From positions 1-33,885 of the forward strand of contig CAJMDF010000020.1 in assembly GCA_905212085.1 (NCBI GenBank): a stretch of DNA of 33,885 bases, in the 5' to 3' direction. The notes beneath the pieces were generated by a model. That model was not told where the DNA came from and did not search any database. It was given only the letters and a program-made list of their open reading frames with translations. This document shows positions 1-8,001 of this stretch, one piece after another (within the stretch, counting starts at the first letter, position 1; the number at the start of each line of letters is the position of its first letter). This DNA comes from an uncultured Clostridium sp. GTDB lineage: Bacteria; Cyanobacteriota; Vampirovibrionia; Gastranaerophilales; Gastranaerophilaceae. The translations under genes were made by a program, and so were the position numbers.

Positions 1-33
1 TATATTTTATATATATAATATATAATTTTGGAG
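1..33 (+). promoter_or_regulatory. Probable -10 region and Shine-Dalgarno of the EF-hand gene
   Basis: A hexamer TATATT followed by TTATATATATAA sits at the very left edge, and GGAG at 30-33 lies 6 nt before the ATG at 40. The 23-nt gap from hexamer to GGAG is close to the gaps seen before the genes at 8002 and 9440 (23 and 26 nt), whose -10 is TATACTTTATATAT. I infer the same promoter class. Its upstream GCAATT part would lie just outside the window. A second TATAAT at 21-26 is too close to the SD to be the obvious -10. Confidence 0.4.
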
Positions 34-39
34 AGTATA

Positions 40-984
40 ATGAATAAAGTAAATTTCATGCAAAGATTAAGCCAAACATTTACCCAAATGGGGGCAGGTC
101 TGACCCAAACTGCAATGACTGGACTTGCTCTACACAGTATGAATCATTGTTGTTCAGGACCAAGTATATTTGGTTTTGGATGTTTTAATGGAGTTGGCTA
201 TGGTATGGGCATGAATTACGGTTTTGGAATTACACCACAAATGATGGCAGATCCTATGGGATTTACTTGGCTGCCAAACCCTATGAATATGTACGCTCAA
301 AATAATAATTATGGTAATATGATTGCTTCTCAATACGGTTATGCGTTAGGTCTTCAAGCAAGAGCAGCTGCAGAGGCTAAAACTGCAGCAATGCCACAAA
401 ACCAGCAATTGCCTAAAACAAATGCTGAATACGCAGGAGACATAGATGAAAATCAAGAAACTGAGAGTGGAAGAGCATTTAATAATGCAACAAACGATAT
501 GAGCACTAATAAAAAGGCAAAAGATTTCAATATAATTAATAGCTATACAGATCCTAACAATAATGCACAGTGTGTACAAGAATATAAAGCTGCAGTAACT
601 AATCTTGCTAAATCATATGCAGCAGATATTGACTCAACTGGTAACAAAGACAGAAAAGTAACTGCAGAAGAATTTGTTAATTATGAGCTATCAAAACTAG
701 ATTCTAATGCAACAAATGAAGATAAGAAACGAGATAAGCAAATGGCATTGAATGCTTTTAATAAAATTGACCAAAATGGTGACGGATTAGCAGACTGGAA
801 AGAATTAGCTGCTACAATTGCAACTTTGGATACAACTACAGATAGTACAAATGAAAAAGCCACACAAGATGGAACAATCTCTGTCAAAGATTTTTCAAAA
901 TGGTCAACATTACTTGGGCAACAAGGAACAAATGCTTTTGACACGACTGTAAGAAATAGCTATAAACAATTATTTGATGAATAA
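40..984 (+). CDS. EF-hand calcium-binding protein with Gly/Met-rich N-terminus
   Basis: A 314-residue protein with no recognised enzymatic domain. I chose ATG 40 over the in-frame TTG 28 because GGAG (30-33) is correctly spaced for it. Residues 1-75 are rich in Gly, Met, Phe and Tyr with a Cys-Cys pair (HCCSG) and could associate with a membrane or form a surface layer, but there is no clear cleavable signal. Residues 90-170 are low complexity (Ala, Gln, Asn). The C-terminal half carries EF-hands. The canonical loop D244-x-N246-x-D248-G-L-A-x-x-x-E255 is complete. An earlier one starts DIDSTG at D196 but has a three-residue insertion. A degenerate third follows near QDGTISVKDF. Calcium binding is therefore likely at one site at least. 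The 3' end overlaps the convergent csaB-like gene by 15 bp. Cellular role unknown. Confidence 0.75.
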   Translation: MNKVNFMQRLSQTFTQMGAGLTQTAMTGLALHSMNHCCSGPSIFGFGCFNGVGYGMGMNYGFGITPQMMADPMGFTWLPNPMNMYAQNNNYGNMIASQYGYALGLQARAAAEAKTAAMPQNQQLPKTNAEYAGDIDENQETESGRAFNNATNDMSTNKKAKDFNIINSYTDPNNNAQCVQEYKAAVTNLAKSYAADIDSTGNKDRKVTAEEFVNYELSKLDSNATNEDKKRDKQMALNAFNKIDQNGDGLADWKELAATIATLDTTTDSTNEKATQDGTISVKDFSKWSTLLGQQGTNAFDTTVRNSYKQLFDE

Positions 985-1977
985 TTTATCAAATTCTTCC
1001 CAGTTAAATTTTTTAGAACTGGAAAATTTCAATAAGTCATCAGACTTAAGATTTTCTAATTTATGATAAATTTCTTCGAAATTTTCATGAGCATCCATTG
1101 AAATAAGAGGAATAGCAGCCTCATTAGCAAGCTTTTCAACTTTTACATCATAATTTATTGCACAAGTCTTAATTCCACACTTTAAAGCTACTAGAATAGC
1201 ATGAAATCGCATTGCAATAAGATAACTTAATTTTGAAATTCTATTTATAATATCATCTGTAATAATTTCAGTTTTTAATTCCGGATTCAATGTTTTAAGA
1301 ATATGTTCAAATCTTTTACTTAATTCTAAATCCTGAGACTCCTGTAATGAAAATATTTCAACTTTTTTATCACGAAATTTTCTTGCAATAAACAATGCAA
1401 GTTTGTGTAATAAATTATAATTCATAGTTTTAAATTCTCTTAATTGAACTCCAATGGCACCATTATCAGGCTCAGGTGTAACATTTAAAGAATAAATCGG
1501 ATCACAGACAAGATTCGCGTGAATATTCCAATTGTTTAATAAAGCTAAACTCTTTTCATCTCTTACTGTCACAAGAGTACAATTTTTTAATAAATTTCTA
1601 ACAATTAGCTGTGATAATTTTTTGTTAAGAGGACCAATTCCTTGAGCAAATATAATAACCTTTTTGTTAAATAAAAGTCCTAAAGCAATTATTAAGGAAT
1701 AATAAACTACACTTTTTAAACTTGTCACATCTTGTAATAAACTTCCACCACCGGAAATCAATACATCAGAATTTTGAATTGTTTTTATTACGTTTTTTAT
1801 ATCAAATCTTTTAACAGAATTTACAGAATAAGTACTTGATGTATAATCAATATCACTTGAAAAAACTGTTATATCAATATCCTTAAGCTGTTTTAAATGA
1901 TTAATTAAAACAGTTAATATTGCTTCATCTCCAAAATTTTTAAATCCATAATACCCAGAAATTGCAACCTTAACCAT
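970..1977 (-). CDS. csaB: Polysaccharide pyruvyl transferase family protein (CsaB-like)
   Basis: A 335-residue cytoplasmic enzyme of the family that moves pyruvate from phosphoenolpyruvate onto a sugar hydroxyl as a ketal. In CsaB this modifies secondary cell-wall polysaccharide that anchors SLH-domain surface proteins. Visible family features are the N-terminal GYYGFKNFGDEAIL, then SGGGSLLQD, FAQGIGP and VRDEKS, and a C-terminal GT-B-like half with AMRFHAILVALKCG. The start is the ATG at 1977, preceded by AGAGGT. An in-frame upstream start at 2007 would run deep into the kinase. The gene overlaps the 3' end of the upstream kinase by 8 bp, so it is the last gene of a translationally coupled three-gene operon. 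It converges on and overlaps the EF-hand gene with no terminator between them. The symbol is given by family resemblance; the acceptor polysaccharide is unknown. Confidence 0.8.
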   Translation of the reverse strand: MVKVAISGYYGFKNFGDEAILTVLINHLKQLKDIDITVFSSDIDYTSSTYSVNSVKRFDIKNVIKTIQNSDVLISGGGSLLQDVTSLKSVVYYSLIIALGLLFNKKVIIFAQGIGPLNKKLSQLIVRNLLKNCTLVTVRDEKSLALLNNWNIHANLVCDPIYSLNVTPEPDNGAIGVQLREFKTMNYNLLHKLALFIARKFRDKKVEIFSLQESQDLELSKRFEHILKTLNPELKTEIITDDIINRISKLSYLIAMRFHAILVALKCGIKTCAINYDVKVEKLANEAAIPLISMDAHENFEEIYHKLENLKSDDLLKFSSSKKFNWEEFDKLFIK

Positions 1978-2914
1978 TATTACCTCTATAAATTGAATAC
2001 ACTTCATCTTTATAAGGAATTGATTTTATAGCTCCAATTCCTTGAGCTTGAAGGCCTGCTGTAATAGATGCAAATTTAGTAGCCTCAAAAGGAGTAAATC
2101 CATGATTTAAAGCATGCAAGAAACCTCCATTAAATGTATCTCCTGAGCATGTTGTGTCTAAATAGTCAGTAGTGTAAAAGTCAGTAAAATTAATATTACC
2201 GTTATATCCTGTAAAGTAACCTTTTTTATCAATACTTTTCAGTACAACTATTTGCACACCTACATCCCATAATTTTTTTATTATATTTTCCGGAGATTCT
2301 ATTTCTAAAATATTTATAGAATCATGCTTAGTATTCAAAAATACAATGTCCAAGTTATCAACAACTCTTGCAAAAGCTTCTCTAGCCTCTTCTGCAGTTG
2401 TTAGGACACTGTGGTAATTAGGATCATAGGCTGTTAAAATTCCGCTTTGCTTAGCTAATTTAAAAGCATACTCTACTGCTTCATTAGCAGATGGAGATAA
2501 TGATTGAGTAACACCTGATGCATAGACAATATCTGCAGATTTAATGTAATCTTCACTTATATCATCTATAGATAATTTTGAAGGTGCAATTTTTTTTCTA
2601 TAATAAATAACTTCTTTTTCACTAACAGAAGGTCTTGCAATAATATACAAACCATTCGACTCATTTGACAATTTTACCTGGGAAATATCTAAACCTTCAG
2701 CATGCCAACTATCAATGAGATAATTTTTAAAAGGGTCGTCACCAACTCTTGTTATAAAACCAACTTTTGAGCCCATTCTTAAAGCAGATATAGCTGTAGC
2801 TAGAGCATCTCCCCCATAATATTTGTACAGGCAAGCTGAAGATGCTAAATTTGCGTTTGTAGATAATTCTATTAAACTTTCACCAATCGCAATTATATCT
2901 AATTTAGTTTCCAT
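1970..2914 (-). CDS. kdgK: PfkB-family sugar kinase, probable 2-keto-3-deoxygluconate kinase
   Basis: A 314-residue ribokinase/PfkB-fold kinase. The N-terminus GESLIELS and YGGDALATAISALRMG match the family's substrate-binding start. The C-terminal signature is TTCSGDTFNGGFLHAL, where the family usually has DTxGAGD; the catalytic Asp in SGD is present. The predicted reaction is ATP-dependent phosphorylation of 2-keto-3-deoxygluconate to KDPG. That choice rests mainly on the neighbour: the upstream gene is a KDPG-aldolase-like protein whose stop lies one base before this ATG, the classic kdgK-eda pairing. The SD AAAGGG lies inside the end of that gene. Other PfkB substrates (fructose, ribose, nucleosides) cannot be excluded from sequence alone. 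Confidence 0.75.
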   Translation of the reverse strand: METKLDIIAIGESLIELSTNANLASSACLYKYYGGDALATAISALRMGSKVGFITRVGDDPFKNYLIDSWHAEGLDISQVKLSNESNGLYIIARPSVSEKEVIYYRKKIAPSKLSIDDISEDYIKSADIVYASGVTQSLSPSANEAVEYAFKLAKQSGILTAYDPNYHSVLTTAEEAREAFARVVDNLDIVFLNTKHDSINILEIESPENIIKKLWDVGVQIVVLKSIDKKGYFTGYNGNINFTDFYTTDYLDTTCSGDTFNGGFLHALNHGFTPFEATKFASITAGLQAQGIGAIKSIPYKDEVYSIYRGNNG

Positions 2915-2915
2915 A

Positions 2916-3524
2916 TTAACCCTTTAATTCTCCAATTACTCTTTTAGCTCTGCTAGTAATTTCTGAAAGGGTTAATCCATCATATAAATCTCTGCCAATT
3001 CCAACTACAGAAGCTCCTGCATTAATGTATGAGTGAATTTCATCAATCTTAACATTTCCTAGCGGCATTACATTTAAAAAAGGCATTGGTCTTAATAAAT
3101 CTTCAATATACATAGCTCCCCCCATTGCCGTTATCGGATATATTTTTATTAGAGGGATACGTGCCTTCCAGGCGTTGTAAGCTTCATTTGCTGTTGATGT
3201 CCCTGCAATATAAGGAATTTGCTTATCTTTAGAAATTTTAACTAAATTCATTGAAAAAATTGGAGAAGATAAAATTTTTGCACCTGATAACAAAGCCGCT
3301 TCAGCCTGTAATGAAGTAATAATTCCGCCTGCGCAGACATTTGCATATTTAGAAATTTCCTCTATTGCTTTATAAATAGAAGGATTTTCAACATTCATTT
3401 CAATAACTTTTATACCTGCATCAATTAATGCTTTTGCTCTATCTATCATTAATTGAGCATCATTACATCTAAGTATCGGTAAAATCTTTTCCTCAGCCAA
3501 GAGATTAATTAAATTTTCTTTCAT
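2916..3524 (-). CDS. eda: KDPG/KHG aldolase family protein (Eda-like, atypical)
   Basis: A 202-residue class I aldolase-fold protein, close to the usual length of about 205-215. The family reaction splits 2-keto-3-deoxy-6-phosphogluconate into pyruvate and glyceraldehyde 3-phosphate through a lysine Schiff base. The opening EEKILPILRC, the Glu of VIEMNVENP, and the Schiff-base Lys in PLIKIYP are present. Several surrounding motifs deviate from typical Eda: CAGGIIT where GAGTV is usual, RPMP for GPFP, and MPLGNV for PTGGV, which includes part of the phosphate-binding loop. Substrate may therefore differ, for example a non-phosphorylated or a different keto-deoxy acid. It is the first gene of the operon, with SD AAGGAT before ATG 3524. 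Confidence 0.72.
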   Translation of the reverse strand: MKENLINLLAEEKILPILRCNDAQLMIDRAKALIDAGIKVIEMNVENPSIYKAIEEISKYANVCAGGIITSLQAEAALLSGAKILSSPIFSMNLVKISKDKQIPYIAGTSTANEAYNAWKARIPLIKIYPITAMGGAMYIEDLLRPMPFLNVMPLGNVKIDEIHSYINAGASVVGIGRDLYDGLTLSEITSRAKRVIGELKG

Positions 3525-3577
3525 AAACTATCCTTTTTTCTAAATTTATTATATCATAAAATAAAGGGATAAGGGAT
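3525..3577. promoter_or_regulatory. Divergent promoter region between eda-like gene and adenylate cyclase
   Basis: A 53-bp gap must drive both directions. On the minus strand a perfect TATAAT (3553 to 3548) lies about 24 nt before the aldolase ATG, without a good -35. On the plus strand TATCAT/CATAAAAT near 3552-3561 is the best -10 candidate, and AAAGGG (3563-3568) is the likely SD of the cyclase. Confidence 0.4.
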
Positions 3578-5527
3578 ATGAAAATTTTTAAGGGAAAAAC
3601 TTTCTTTATAAAATCAATATTTTTACATATATTTTTAGTTTTTGTAATAGCATTTATATCAATAAATTTTTGGGAAAATCCGATTTATGATACGATAATT
3701 AATTCAGTATCAGCAGTAAAACAAGGTTCTAATGATATTTCTCTAATTGTTATTGATAATAAATCATTAGACAGCTACAGATGGCCTTGGGCTAGATCAT
3801 TATATGGAGAAATATTTGAGTACTTAAATAAATACACAAACGCAAAAGTTGTAATTTTTGATTCAGTATTAAGTAACCTTGATAAAGAAAGACCTGCAGA
3901 ATCTGATAACTATTTTTTTGAAACAGTAAAAAAATCAGATAATTTTATAGGCGGTTATATGGCACAAAATTCTGAATACGAGGATAATACCATAGGAAGT
4001 CAATATAATAAAGACTTTAATCGCAAATTTTCAATCAGTATTACAGATAAAAGAACAAAAAATAATGCTAGATATAGTAATTATAACAGTTTAACAATGT
4101 TTCCAAAAGCATATTTTGATGCTCAACAATATGCAGGCTCTGTAAATTTAGGGACAAATGCAATAGATGGTGTACTTAGAGAATCTACAGACTTAATAGG
4201 ATACAATGACAATTATTACCCATCTCTTGCACTAATGGCTTATTTACTTTCAAATAATACTGATAAAATTACACTTACTAATAAATATATAATTGTAGAT
4301 AAAACGGGCTTAAAAATACCTGCATTCCAAAAAAGAGGAGATATAAAGCACAATATAAAATTCTATAAATTACATGAAAATTCTGACTATTCTCATAAAA
4401 ATTATTCAGCTATTGACATTATTAATTCTAATAGACTTTTAAACAGCGGACAAAAACCTATTATAAATCCATCAGAATTTAACAATAAAATAGTACTAGT
4501 CGGCGCTAACGCTCTTGGAGTTGAAGATGCTCTTGAAACATCAATTTCTTTGAAACACCCCGGAGTTGATATTCAGGCTACAATTTTAAATAATTTCTTA
4601 GATAATGAATACTTAGTAAAATTTGCTAACTGGCAAAATATTTCAATAATAATTTTACTCAGCATAATTACTTTTGTAATAATCAGATTTTTAGCCTTTA
4701 TCCCTTCACTAATTACTCTTATCGGAATTGCAATTTTATACTTTGGATTCTGCTTAATTTGCTTTAAAAATAACCTAATACCTTATGTTATTACTCCGCT
4801 TGCAGTTCAATTAAGCACTATGATATTCGGGTATTCATACCGATTTATACTTGAAGGACGAAATAAAGAAAAAATTAAAAATGCAATGGGTAAATATCTT
4901 TCACAAGATATTATGAAAAATGTAGTACAAAATATAGATGATATAAAGCTTGGCGGTAAAAAAGCAAATGTAACGGTTCTATTTGCTGACATTAGAGGCT
5001 TTACAAGTATGAGTGAAAAAATGTCTGCAGAAGATGTATCAGTTATATTAAATGAATATTTTTCAGAAATAGAACCAATTATTACCAAATATAACGGAGT
5101 TATTAATAAATTCATCGGAGATGCTGTAATGGCAATCTTTGGAGAACCGATTCAAGATATTAATCACCCTCAAAATGCTGTAAAATGCGCTTGTGAAATG
5201 CTTAAAAAAGTTGATCAGCTCCAAGAGAAATGGCTTTTTGAAGGCAAACCCAAAATAGAAATAGGCATAGGCATTAATACAGGAGAAGCATTTGTCGGAA
5301 ATATTGGTTCAGAAAAACGTTTAGAATACACTGTTATCGGTGATATGGTGAACTTAGCAAGCCGTATTGAAAGTTATAACAAAGTATACAAAACCAACAT
5401 GTTAATAAGCAGTTCAACATATTCCTATGTAAGTGAAATTGTTGATGTAATAAAAATTGCAGACGTAACAATTCGAGGCAAAGCTAAAAAAATGGATATC
5501 TATGAGGTTTTACGTTTAAGTGATTGA
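3578..5527 (+). CDS. CHASE2-domain membrane adenylate cyclase (class III)
   Basis: A 649-residue sensor that makes cAMP (or possibly cGMP) from nucleoside triphosphate. Order: short cytoplasmic N-terminus, TM helix about 11-30, extracytoplasmic CHASE2 sensor about 35-345 (including VIDNKSLDSYRWPW and NNKIVLVGA), three closely spaced TM helices about 350-425, then the catalytic domain about 460-640. Catalytic residues are intact: metal-binding D471 (FADIRGFT) and D515 (FIGDAV), substrate-selecting K511 (NKFIGD) and T585 (EYTVIGD), transition-state N592 and R596 (VNLASR). The Lys/Thr pair matches the adenylate-specific pair known from cyanobacterial CyaB1-type enzymes. It acts as a homodimer. 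The last 8 bases overlap recG, so the two are co-transcribed. What the CHASE2 domain senses is unknown. Confidence 0.9.
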   Translation: MKIFKGKTFFIKSIFLHIFLVFVIAFISINFWENPIYDTIINSVSAVKQGSNDISLIVIDNKSLDSYRWPWARSLYGEIFEYLNKYTNAKVVIFDSVLSNLDKERPAESDNYFFETVKKSDNFIGGYMAQNSEYEDNTIGSQYNKDFNRKFSISITDKRTKNNARYSNYNSLTMFPKAYFDAQQYAGSVNLGTNAIDGVLRESTDLIGYNDNYYPSLALMAYLLSNNTDKITLTNKYIIVDKTGLKIPAFQKRGDIKHNIKFYKLHENSDYSHKNYSAIDIINSNRLLNSGQKPIINPSEFNNKIVLVGANALGVEDALETSISLKHPGVDIQATILNNFLDNEYLVKFANWQNISIIILLSIITFVIIRFLAFIPSLITLIGIAILYFGFCLICFKNNLIPYVITPLAVQLSTMIFGYSYRFILEGRNKEKIKNAMGKYLSQDIMKNVVQNIDDIKLGGKKANVTVLFADIRGFTSMSEKMSAEDVSVILNEYFSEIEPIITKYNGVINKFIGDAVMAIFGEPIQDINHPQNAVKCACEMLKKVDQLQEKWLFEGKPKIEIGIGINTGEAFVGNIGSEKRLEYTVIGDMVNLASRIESYNKVYKTNMLISSSTYSYVSEIVDVIKIADVTIRGKAKKMDIYEVLRLSD

Positions 5528-7907
5528 TAATATAGAACAGCTTAAAAAAGCTATTGAAATTGAAATCCAATACAAATATATTGATGTTCATGGAAAAACT
5601 CAGACTTTTTCAAGCTTTATTAAAAACGAAGCAAAAAAATATTATAAAATTTCTAAAAAAAATCCAAAATGGGCTGTGCTTATTGAAATATTCGAACACT
5701 ACCCTTTTGCAGGCATTAATGAAAGAAGAAAAAGTATTGACAGATTAATTAAAATTCTAAAATCAGAAACTACACCTAAAGCAGAAGAATCAAATTCGAA
5801 CAAAACTAACGGGAAATTAAAACCTGCAAAAGATACAGATGTAATGTATATGAAGGGTGTAGGTCCCAAAATTGCTTATAAATTAAATAAACTTGGGATT
5901 TACACAGCACAAGATCTAATAATGTATTTTCCTAAGAAACATATTGATTATTCTTCAAGAACACTTATAAGAAATTTAAAAGAAGGTGAAAACACAACTG
6001 TTTTCGGATATATTAGATCTGTTTCCGCATTCAACACAAAAAATAATTTATCAGTTGTAAAAGTTACAGTAACAGATGAAAGTGGACGCATCGAATTAAG
6101 TTTTTTTCAAGCAAAATCAAATCGATTTATGCTTGAAAGAATAAAATCCCAATTTCCAGTAAATGCAGGGATTATGCTCTCAGGAAAAGTTAAAAGAAAC
6201 AACTTTGACGGCAAACTAACTTTTGATAAACCTAATTACTCAATTATGACAGGAGAGTTTCTTGAAGATAAAAATTCAAATCTTAACCTTGCAAGAATAG
6301 TTCCAATTTATACTGTATGTGAAGATTTGAGTATAAAAGTTCTAAGACGCGCAATTTTTAACGCAATTAATACGTATAAAAACGAAATAGAAAACGTTCT
6401 GCCAGATTATATAAGAGAAAAATACGGAATGCTAGATAAAAAAGTTGCAGTTGAACAAATTCACTTTCCTGAAAGTATAGAACTTTTAGAACAAGCAAGA
6501 TTTTCATTAATATTTGAAGAATTGTTCTTAATTCAGTTAAAATTAGTTAGCTTAAGAGAAGCAAACGCTCATAATCATTCTGCTTTAGCTCTTAAAATTC
6601 AAGAGAAAGGATTAGTTAGAAAATTTATAGACACATTACCATTTGAATTAACTGGCGGACAAAAAAAAGCTGTTAATGAAATTTTAAACGACTTAAACTC
6701 AGATATTCCTATGGCAAGACTTTTACAAGGAGATGTTGGCAGCGGTAAAACTGTAGTTGCAACAATAATGCTTCTTGCAGGAGTAGAAAACGGTTATCAA
6801 GGAGCACTAATGGCCCCGACGGAAATTCTAGCACAACAGCACTACAATAATCTACAACAATGGCTTACTCCCCTAGGAATAAGTGTAGGGCTTTTCTTAG
6901 GCAGTCAAGGGAAAAAAATTAGAGAAAAATTTAGAACTGATTTAAGAAACGGACAAATGAATATAGCAGTCGGAACTCATGCTCTTATCCAAGAAGATGT
7001 TGATTTTAACAATCTTGGAGCAATTGTAGTAGATGAACAGCACAGATTTGGAGTAAAACAACGAAATATATTAAAGAAAAAATCTCAAAATCCGCAAATG
7101 CTTACAATGACAGCAACACCAATTCCAAGGACACTGGCACTAACAGTTCATGGCGATTTAGACCTAACTATCATTGATGAATTACCCAAAGGAAGAAAGC
7201 CTATAAAAACATCACTTGTAACATCGCATAGAGGAGTCTATGAATTAATAAAAAAAGAAATAGAATCCGGTCGCCAAGCATACGTTGTATACCCTCTCAT
7301 TGAAGAAAGTGAAACTCTATCTGCAAAAGCTGCAACAATCGAAGCTGAAAGATTACAAAATGAAGTATTCCCACAATTTAATATAGGACTTTTACATGGA
7401 AAACTGAAAAATGATGAAAAAGAACAGGTAATGGCAGATTTCAAAAATAAAAAATATGACATTTTAGTATCTACAACAGTAGTTGAAGTTGGTGTAGATG
7501 TTCCTAATGCGACTGTAATGCTTATTGAGAATGCCGAACGCTTTGGTCTATCTCAACTGCACCAGCTGAGGGGTAGAGTAGGAAGAAATGATTTACAATC
7601 TTATTGTATTTTACACACATCTACGAAATCTCAAGAAACAAAGGAACGTCTTAATATAATGACTCAAACTAATGACGGCTTTGTAATAGCAGAAAAGGAT
7701 TTGCAGCTTAGAGGACCAGGAGAATTCTTAGGTACAAGACAAAGCGGGCTCCCTGATTTAATAATTTCAGATATAGTTCGTGACGCAAAAATTCTTGAAA
7801 TGGCAAGAAATGAAGCAATAGATTTTGTTAAAACTAACAAAATTGAAAATTATCCGATTTTAAAAGAAGCAACATCATTACAACTTTTTAGCAGCCTTGA
7901 TATCTAA
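5520..7907 (+). CDS. recG: ATP-dependent DNA helicase RecG
   Basis: A 795-residue replication-fork-reversing helicase. It branch-migrates stalled forks and Holliday junctions. An N-terminal extension of about 105 residues, longer than in E. coli RecG (693 residues), precedes the wedge domain (helix-hairpin-helix VGPKIAYKLNKLGI, then the OB fold). The helicase core shows Walker A GDVGSGKT (K410), motif II DEQH (505-508), motif III TATPIPRTLAL, motif VI QLRGRVGR, and the C-terminal TRG region with GPGEFLGTRQSGLPD. The start is GTG 5520, inside the cyclase's final codons; GAGG at 5503 is a distant SD, so translational coupling is likely. The extended N-terminus resembles cyanobacterial RecG. It is unusual to find recG coupled to a signalling cyclase. 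Confidence 0.95.
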   Translation: MIDNIEQLKKAIEIEIQYKYIDVHGKTQTFSSFIKNEAKKYYKISKKNPKWAVLIEIFEHYPFAGINERRKSIDRLIKILKSETTPKAEESNSNKTNGKLKPAKDTDVMYMKGVGPKIAYKLNKLGIYTAQDLIMYFPKKHIDYSSRTLIRNLKEGENTTVFGYIRSVSAFNTKNNLSVVKVTVTDESGRIELSFFQAKSNRFMLERIKSQFPVNAGIMLSGKVKRNNFDGKLTFDKPNYSIMTGEFLEDKNSNLNLARIVPIYTVCEDLSIKVLRRAIFNAINTYKNEIENVLPDYIREKYGMLDKKVAVEQIHFPESIELLEQARFSLIFEELFLIQLKLVSLREANAHNHSALALKIQEKGLVRKFIDTLPFELTGGQKKAVNEILNDLNSDIPMARLLQGDVGSGKTVVATIMLLAGVENGYQGALMAPTEILAQQHYNNLQQWLTPLGISVGLFLGSQGKKIREKFRTDLRNGQMNIAVGTHALIQEDVDFNNLGAIVVDEQHRFGVKQRNILKKKSQNPQMLTMTATPIPRTLALTVHGDLDLTIIDELPKGRKPIKTSLVTSHRGVYELIKKEIESGRQAYVVYPLIEESETLSAKAATIEAERLQNEVFPQFNIGLLHGKLKNDEKEQVMADFKNKKYDILVSTTVVEVGVDVPNATVMLIENAERFGLSQLHQLRGRVGRNDLQSYCILHTSTKSQETKERLNIMTQTNDGFVIAEKDLQLRGPGEFLGTRQSGLPDLIISDIVRDAKILEMARNEAIDFVKTNKIENYPILKEATSLQLFSSLDI

Positions 7908-7908
7908 A

Positions 7909-7967
7909 TGTAAAGAATTCTAAAGATTTATTTATTTAAAATAGCAATTATTTTTAATAGATATACT
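7909..7967 (+). promoter_or_regulatory. Promoter with TGTAAAGAA and GCAATT-N12-TATACT boxes
   Basis: TGTAAAGAA (7909-7917), GCAATT (7944-7949) and TATACT (7962-7967, continuing TTATATAT) precede the gene at 8002. The GCAATT-TATACT spacing is 12 nt, too short for a standard -35/-10 pair, so GCAATT is better read as an activator or alternative recognition box. The same three elements recur before 9440 with near-identical spacing. Confidence 0.6.
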
Positions 7968-8001
7968 TTATATATTTAAAGTATAGAAACGAGGCATTTT
8001 T

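Noticed and set aside
28..39. Extending the EF-hand protein to the TTG at 28
   Set aside because: GGAG at 30-33 would lie within the coding region and fits the ATG at 40 exactly.
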